Below, one piece after another: positions 59,717 to 64,000 of a stretch of DNA of 64,000 nt. A program made the position numbers and the translations under genes. How positions within the stretch are numbered: position 1 is the first letter of the stretch; each line of letters starts with the position of its first letter. The stretch lies in NCBI GenBank assembly GCA_002337455.1, contig DDGC01000029.1, forward strand, positions 56,994 through 120,993. The letters are read 5' to 3'. Under the pieces are notes generated by a model, which saw only the letters and a list, made by a program, of their open reading frames with translations, was not told the DNA's origin and did not search any database. The DNA comes from Rhizobiales bacterium UBA1912 (GTDB lineage Bacteria; Pseudomonadota; Alphaproteobacteria; Rhizobiales; Devosiaceae).

Positions 59717-61039
59717 ATGAAAATCGACCGGCGCAGATTTATCGCAGCTTCACTTATCCCCGTCCTTTCGGGGTCGCTTATGATGCGGGCAGCCTTTGGT
59801 CAGCCGGTCGCTCCCCGGCCGGATGCGGGCGTGGACCTGACCGAGACGCTGCAGGCGGCGATCGACGGGGCACGCGACACCGGCCATCTGGAACTGCCGG
59901 CCGGACAGTTCGCGACCCGGGGTTTGCGGTTGCCGTCCGGGTTCATGCTCTCGGGAGTGCCGGGATCGACGCGGCTGGTCCATCTGGGCAGCGATCCCTT
60001 ACTGGGTGCCGAGGGCGAGGCCGATATCGTTCTGGCAGGATTGTCGATCGATGGCAGCGGCGCGGGCGGCGAATTGTGGCATGGCGGGCTCGTTCACTTT
60101 GCCGATTGCGAGAACGTGACGATCCGCGACTGCGTGGTTTCCAACACGGCGCTCAACGCCATTACGCTGATGGGGACGTCGGGACGGGTAGAGAATTGCC
60201 GGGTGAGCGACAGCGCCTACACGGGGCTGTTCATCTACAATGCGGCAGGGGTTTTTGTTGACGGAAACACGATCAGCGATTGCGGAAATGGCGGCGTGCG
60301 GGTTTGGCGCGGCGAAGCGGGCGCTGACGGGACGATCATTTCGGGCAACCGGATCAGCGGCATCGACTGGACCGATGGCGGAAACGGGCAGAACGGCAAC
60401 GGGATCAACATTTTCCGGGCCGATGAGGTGATCGTCTCGGGCAACCACATTTCCGATTGCGCCTTTTCGGCGGTCAGGCTCAACGCCACCAACAACACCC
60501 AGATTACCGGCAATACCTGTCTTGCGAGCGCGGAAGTTGCTGTCTTTTCGGAGTTTTCGTTTACCGGCTCGGTTATCGCCAACAACATCATCGATGGCGC
60601 GGCGGCGGGCATCTCGATGACCAATTTCAACGATGGCGGCCGGCTGGCCGTCTGCACTGGCAATATCGTGCGCAATCTCTACGCGCGGTCCGAAACCAAC
60701 CCCGACCTCGATACGCCCTACGGGATTGCGGCGGAGGCCGATGCCGTCATTTCCGACAACCTTATCGAGAACGTGCCGGGCACTGGAATAAGCGCCGGCT
60801 GGGGGCCGTATCTGCGCGATGTGACAATCAGCGGCAATCTGGTGCGAGACGTGGATATCGGGATTGCGGTGAGCGTTGCGGAAGGTGCCGGCGCGGCCAG
60901 CGTTACGGACAACACGATCATTGGCGCGCGCCAGCATGCGATGATCGGCAGCGCATGGTGGGACATGATCTCTAACGATCTGGCGGGAGAAACCGGACGG
61001 TTCCCACAGGTCGTAGTGGAGGGGAACCGGGTTTCGTAG
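59717..61039 (+). CDS. TIGR03808-type Tat-exported parallel beta-helix protein
   Basis: A 440-residue exported protein. The Tat signal DRRRFIAASLIPVLSGSLMMRAAFG is followed by an opening LTETLQAAIDGARDTGHLELPAGQFATRGLRLPSG and many ~22-residue repeats such as VFVDGNTISDCGNGGVRV, VIVSGNHISDCAFSAVRL and VTISGNLVRDVDIGIAV. These form a right-handed beta-helix like that of pectate lyases or alginate epimerases. It matches the family of twin-arginine repeat proteins. No catalytic residues can be named. GGAGG stands just before the ATG at 59717. REP-like repeats follow the gene. Confidence 0.88.
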   Translation: MKIDRRRFIAASLIPVLSGSLMMRAAFGQPVAPRPDAGVDLTETLQAAIDGARDTGHLELPAGQFATRGLRLPSGFMLSGVPGSTRLVHLGSDPLLGAEGEADIVLAGLSIDGSGAGGELWHGGLVHFADCENVTIRDCVVSNTALNAITLMGTSGRVENCRVSDSAYTGLFIYNAAGVFVDGNTISDCGNGGVRVWRGEAGADGTIISGNRISGIDWTDGGNGQNGNGINIFRADEVIVSGNHISDCAFSAVRLNATNNTQITGNTCLASAEVAVFSEFSFTGSVIANNIIDGAAAGISMTNFNDGGRLAVCTGNIVRNLYARSETNPDLDTPYGIAAEADAVISDNLIENVPGTGISAGWGPYLRDVTISGNLVRDVDIGIAVSVAEGAGAASVTDNTIIGARQHAMIGSAWWDMISNDLAGETGRFPQVVVEGNRVS

Positions 61040-61076
61040 TTGAGCCGCGAATGATGACGCAAGGTTCGCGGCGCTG

Positions 61077-61275
61077 TCCCCTCACCCCTACCCTCTCCCC
61101 AGAGGGGCGAGGGGGTCAGGCTGCAGCTCTCCAACGCTGTTGAGCAAAACTAACCTTCACCCTTCCAGGGAGACAGTAGGCGACAGGCCGGTGAGAGGTC
61201 TTGCGCGTCGGCGCCTGAGCAAAGGCCCCCTCACCCGTCGCTGCGCGCCGACCTCTCCCCCAAGGGAGAGGTAAG
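61077..61275. repeat. REP/BIME-like repeat array, copy 3
   Basis: The array contains CCCCTCACCCCTACCCTCTC, CCCCAGAGGGGCGAGGG, a degenerate middle (CACCCTTCCAGGGAGA...GGCCGGTGAG) and CCCCCTCACCCGTCGCTGCG with CTCTCCCCCAAGGGAGAGG. It fills the gap between the TIGR03808 and asparaginase genes, both of which end here. The units match the arrays at 2178 and 39000. Confidence 0.85.
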
Positions 61276-61297
61276 ATACGTCGCAAGCGTCGGGATG

Positions 61298-62314
61298 TCA
61301 GAGTTTGAGGCGGGCGGCTTCGGTGGCTTCGATGTAGCCGATTTCGTGGCCGGCCCAGTTGCGCTGGTGCTGGCGGACGCGGGATTGCAGAACCTTTGCC
61401 TGTTCGGGGGTCGGGTTGGAAATCTCGAGCAACAGGGCGGCGACCATTGCGGTTGCGGCGGGGACGCTGCCATCGTCGCATTTGAGCGCAAAACCGATGC
61501 CCTGCTCTGGCAACGCGCCGCAATAGATACCGTCAGCGCCGAATTTGAGCATCAGGCGGCCATCGAAGGCAGCCATGGCATCGGTATCGAACGAACCGGT
61601 GCCTCCGACCAGAAAGGGATGGCTGGTGGCGGCGGCGAAGATTTCGCGCGCCGCTGAAGCGGTCTCGGCACTCAACCCCTCGCCCGTCGCCATGCGGGCA
61701 AAGCCTTTGGCAATGGTATGGATCGGGGCCGCCCAGGTGGGAATAGAGCACCCGTCGGTCCCGCATTTGCCTTCGGTCAGCGGATGATCGAGCACCTCTT
61801 CGACCGCCTGCCGGACGCGCTTCTGGACCGGATGCTCACGCGTGGAATAGCCCTCGGGATTTTCACCCAGAGCGCGCGCTACGGCGAGCATGCCCGAATG
61901 TTTTCCAGAGCAGGCATTGTGCAAGGTGCCGGGTTTCCCCCCTTGCGCAAACAACGCCTTGCGGGCGGCAGGGTCGATGGGCGGGTGGGCGCCACATTCA
62001 AGCGCGGCCGCGTCGAGGTCGATGGCCGCAAGCATGGACGCAGCGAGATCGGTGTGCGGCACTTCGCCATTGTGCGAGGCGCAGGTGAGGGCGATTGCCG
62101 GACCAGCAAGGCCATAGCGAGCATTGGCCCCGGTGGCGAAAATCGGCAGCGCCTGCATGGCCTTGATGGCCGAGCGCGGGAAAACTTCAGCCGCAACATC
62201 GCCAATCGAGGCGAGGATATTTCCCGCGGCATCGGACACGCAAATGGCGCCGCGATGGCGGTTTTCGACAAAGTTTCCGCGCACAGAATGCGCCAGCACA
62301 GGATTGGCAACCAT
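61298..62314 (-). CDS. L-asparaginase, Rhizobium etli type (Asparaginase_II)
   Basis: A 338-residue enzyme of the family typified by R. etli thermolabile asparaginase, unrelated to E. coli AnsB. Signature segments are FPRSAIKAMQALP (Ser-x-x-Lys tandem), CASHNGEVPHT, ECGAHPP, LHNACSGKHSGMLAVA and CGTDGCSIPTWA. The first cysteine and lysine form the zinc site seen in this family. It hydrolyses asparagine to aspartate and ammonia. It is cytoplasmic and stands alone, convergent with the TIGR03808 gene across REP repeats. Confidence 0.93.
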   Translation of the reverse strand: MVANPVLAHSVRGNFVENRHRGAICVSDAAGNILASIGDVAAEVFPRSAIKAMQALPIFATGANARYGLAGPAIALTCASHNGEVPHTDLAASMLAAIDLDAAALECGAHPPIDPAARKALFAQGGKPGTLHNACSGKHSGMLAVARALGENPEGYSTREHPVQKRVRQAVEEVLDHPLTEGKCGTDGCSIPTWAAPIHTIAKGFARMATGEGLSAETASAAREIFAAATSHPFLVGGTGSFDTDAMAAFDGRLMLKFGADGIYCGALPEQGIGFALKCDDGSVPAATAMVAALLLEISNPTPEQAKVLQSRVRQHQRNWAGHEIGYIEATEAARLKL

Positions 62315-62410
62315 AAAAAATCCCCACGAAATGCTGGTCCGGGTGGACCGCAGGCCGTGGGGAAAGTCAAGGGTGGAGGTCAGAGTCTTTGTTAGTCGCG
62401 CGTAGAAGGA

Positions 62411-62740
62411 TCAGATATCGGCGGGCGTCAGGTATTTCGAGTTCACCCAGCCCTTGGTGGTGTCACGTTCCACAAGGCACCAGTCTGTGGACCGCTCGAC
62501 CTCGATGCAGCGTTCGACCCAGACATATGTGAGCGGGGCGAGTTGGCCGGTCTTTCGGGAGTACGATGCCGGCCAGCGGCGGACATTGAGATGGTCCCAT
62601 GCAGCAACGTCGGTGACCTGGGCAAGGATATCCACGGGATAGCCGCGCGCCTGGACAGGCGGCGCAAAGATGCCTGAGGCAAGAACCATGACAAGACCAC
62701 CAACGACAGCGGGCAGCGTAAGACGAGATGACAGCGACAT
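62411..62740 (-). CDS. Secreted SH3-like domain protein
   Basis: A 109-residue exported protein: signal peptide (LTLPAVVGGLVMVLASGIFAPPVQA) and a bacterial SH3-like domain with DHLNVRRWPASYSRKTGQLAPLTYVWVERCIEVERSTDWCLVERDTTKGWVNSKYLTP. The LNVRxxP...GxV...W...GWV...YL pattern is the SH3b signature, which usually binds peptidoglycan or a protein partner in the periplasm. Two cysteines may form a disulfide. The ATG at 62740 is preferred since the signal begins there. It is divergent from the PadR gene. Confidence 0.87.
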   Translation of the reverse strand: MSLSSRLTLPAVVGGLVMVLASGIFAPPVQARGYPVDILAQVTDVAAWDHLNVRRWPASYSRKTGQLAPLTYVWVERCIEVERSTDWCLVERDTTKGWVNSKYLTPADI

Positions 62741-62858
62741 TTTCGAGATCCCCAAAGCGCGAGATGCGCGGTTCAATTTGTCTGTGGAGAATTACCCTGA
62801 TCCGTTTGAACGCATGCTGATTTGACTATTCAGCTACTGTTCAGCACCATGAACACGT

Positions 62859-62874
62859 ATTAACCCTAGTTAAT
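62859..62874. promoter_or_regulatory. Palindrome ATTAAC-N4-GTTAAT before the PadR gene
   Basis: A perfect 6+6 inverted repeat around CCTA, 55 bp upstream of the PadR start and 119 bp from the SH3-like start. It may be the PadR operator. TTAA half-sites are six bases apart, so it is not a standard CtrA site. Confidence 0.45.
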
Positions 62875-62928
62875 GGTGCGGGGGACGTCGCCGGGGACAT
62901 ATAAGAAGAAGTGCCGAGGAGGTATTTG

Positions 62929-63540
62929 ATGTCGGCCACACGACTGCTTGTTCTCGCTTTTGTACGTGCGCACCAACGGGCGCATGGGTATCTTATCGGC
63001 CAGGAGCTCATAGCCTGGAACGCCGACAAGTGGGCCAATACCAAGACCGGCTCGATCTATCATGCGCTGCGGCAACTGGCCAAAGAGGGACTTCTCGACG
63101 AGATCGAAGTTCCGTCTTCCAGCACTGCTCCCGGGCGAACCGACTATTCGATTACCGAGGCGGGGGATGCCGAGTTCCATCGGATGATGGAAAAGGCCCT
63201 CACAGTGCCCCAGCCACGCCCGGACATGTTGTGCGCCGGGTTGGTGCTGATGTCAGCCCTGCCACGGCCAACGGTGCTCGCGCTGTTGCGCAAGCGACTG
63301 GCAACCCTGGCAGAGCAAAAGACCGAGGTCAGCAAGGCCAGCGATAACGCGTCATTCAGTGGTGTGAACGCGCTGCCCTCGCATGTGGAAGCGCTTCTGG
63401 GTTTCTGGACGCACAATACCGAATGCAACCATGACTGGATCGCCGGGCTGATCGAAAAGATCGAGACCGGCGCCTATGTGTTTGCCGACGAGGACCCCAT
63501 GGCCTTTGGCGTGCCGGGGGGAACCCTAGTTATTCCGTAA
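62929..63540 (+). CDS. PadR-family transcriptional regulator
   Basis: A 203-residue regulator: LLVLAFVRAHQRAHGYLIGQELIAWNADKWANTKTGSIYHALRQLAKEGLLDEIEVPSSSTAPGRTDYSITEAGDAEF is the PadR winged helix, and the C-terminal half holds the Vir-like dimerisation helices (LGFWTHNTECNHDWIAGLIEKIETG). The ligand is unknown. GAGGAGG stands six bases before the ATG at 62929. Its stop overlaps the convergent 75-residue gene by 11 bases. A palindrome upstream may serve autoregulation. No efflux gene is adjacent on its strand. Confidence 0.9.
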   Translation: MSATRLLVLAFVRAHQRAHGYLIGQELIAWNADKWANTKTGSIYHALRQLAKEGLLDEIEVPSSSTAPGRTDYSITEAGDAEFHRMMEKALTVPQPRPDMLCAGLVLMSALPRPTVLALLRKRLATLAEQKTEVSKASDNASFSGVNALPSHVEALLGFWTHNTECNHDWIAGLIEKIETGAYVFADEDPMAFGVPGGTLVIP

Positions 63541-63757
63541 GTCCGTCCGGCGTCGTCCGCCTGGTGCGTGGGCGCTTGTCCATGAAGGCATCTATGGCCC
63601 GAGTGGCACGGTGACGGCAGGCGCCCTCGCCCTCGGAATAGCTGGCCTGGACCTTCTCCATGGCCTGTGCGGGCCGCAGCGGCGGCCACATCCTGATTTT
63701 CCAGTCTTTTTCGAAGACCGTCCTGACGCGAAATCCGCGATATTCGAACTCGCCCAT
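63530..63757 (-). CDS. Small conserved-looking hypothetical protein, 75 residues
   Basis: The product MGEFEYRGFRVRTVFEKDWKIRMWPPLRPAQAMEKVQASYSEGEGACRHRATRAIDAFMDKRPRTRR... has a short beta-like start and a helix with basic residues. It looks like a small cytoplasmic protein of Hyphomicrobiales, but I cannot name a family. GGAGG is six bases before the ATG at 63757, which decides the start over the ATG at 63763. It overlaps the PadR gene by 11 bases at the 3' end. Its promoter would lie in the final 240 bp of the window. Confidence 0.68.
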   Translation of the reverse strand: MGEFEYRGFRVRTVFEKDWKIRMWPPLRPAQAMEKVQASYSEGEGACRHRATRAIDAFMDKRPRTRRTTPDGLTE

Positions 63758-63934
63758 ACCCATCCTCCGCTCTGGGTTTTTATGATCGCACGCCAACAGA
63801 TATGCATGGCGCTAATGTGACGATTTGCGGGCATTTTCTGCCGCGTCTTATGGCGTCCATCAAAACTGGAAAGCCGCTCGTCTGGAAATGGTTGCGGGCG
63901 GCGTTTTGAATTGATCGAAAGCAATTGGAGCGGA

Positions 63935-63984
63935 GCGTGATCCGGCCGAACCGAAAAGTCTGCAACTTTTTCTGACAGCGCCAG
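63935..63984. repeat. TAGAGC-type dispersed element, partial copy
   Basis: GTGATCCGGCCGAACCGAAA, AAGTCTGCAACTTTTTCTG and ACAGCGCC repeat the right half of the element at 15327-15428 (which has AACCGGAAAAGTCTGC and AACTTTTCCTG). The shared core AAAAGT-ctgca-ACTTTT is a 6-bp inverted repeat. It lies beyond the last gene; nothing else is seen between 63758 and 64000. Confidence 0.6.
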
Positions 63985-64000
63985 AATTCCTTATTGGTCG

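Noticed and set aside
62861..62873. CtrA site at TTAACCCTAGTTAA
   Set aside because: The TTAA halves are separated by six bases, not the seven of the CtrA consensus. It is better treated as a generic palindrome.

Overview
The window looks like a chromosomal segment of an alphaproteobacterium of the order Hyphomicrobiales (Rhizobiales), most plausibly a Devosia/Pelagibacterium-type organism. This is inferred, not proven. Order-typical pieces are a MucR/Ros regulator, DUF2336, DUF1491, DUF5330 and DUF6456 proteins, a TIGR03808-type Tat-exported repeat protein, a Rhizobium etli-type asparaginase, an IlvD of standard length, and the dispersed TAGAGC...GCTCTA palindromic element. No transposase, integrase, tRNA, rRNA, prophage or CRISPR array was seen. 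About 67 genes are densely packed on both strands.

Layout. 1-2.1 kb: the end of a copper module (YcnI-like, DUF2946-like), a GNAT protein and DUF5996. 2.2-5.2 kb: a MarR regulator divergent from a two-gene HlyD/DUF2955 efflux unit. 5.4-9.0 kb: UspA, a Na+/amino-acid symporter, an OmdA-like/Rid pair and a VOC protein. 9.2-16.7 kb: two PQQ-type sugar dehydrogenases (one fused to cytochrome c) flanking a VasI-like secreted protein, a PreP-like M16 protease and MmcQ. 17-24 kb: ilvD, an EamA exporter, an ABC exporter behind a possible leader peptide, TrhA and a GAF-GGDEF protein. 24-28.7 kb: a lytic transglycosylase, an AAC(3)-type acetyltransferase, an ArsR/SRPBCC pair and TrkH.

28.8-31.9 kb: a curli-like cluster with two curlin-repeat secreted proteins, a CsgH-like protein and a membrane-anchored coiled-coil protein, but no recognisable curli secretion genes. 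32-38.3 kb: a UvrA2-like ATPase, YcgN, a bifunctional penicillin-binding protein and a DUF1214/DUF1254 pair. 38.3-39.4 kb is gene-free and full of palindromic repeats. 39.4-47.3 kb: a lipoprotein and tiny gene, DUF2336, a DivJ/PleC-like kinase operon, DUF5330, SufE, a DUF6456/DnaA-domain-IV-like pair and MucR. 47.5-53.4 kb: a complete seven-gene Mrp Na+/H+ antiporter operon. 53.6-63.8 kb: MsrB, an S9 peptidase, Fe/Mn superoxide dismutase, a receiver-like protein, a LOG-like protein, a HerA-like ATPase, the TIGR03808 protein, asparaginase, an SH3-like protein and a PadR regulator.

How they fit together. Mrp antiporter, TrkH, the sodium symporter and UspA point to salt and pH homeostasis. MsrB and superoxide dismutase cover oxidative damage. 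The kinase operon, transglycosylase and penicillin-binding protein concern envelope growth and possibly the cell cycle; two perfect CtrA-like TTAA-N7-TTAA sites support that idea. The least-explained parts are the split curli-like cluster, the leader peptide before the ABC exporter, the DnaA-domain-IV-like/DUF6456 pair with its own palindromic operator, and TAGAGC elements whose ends coincide with gene stop codons.
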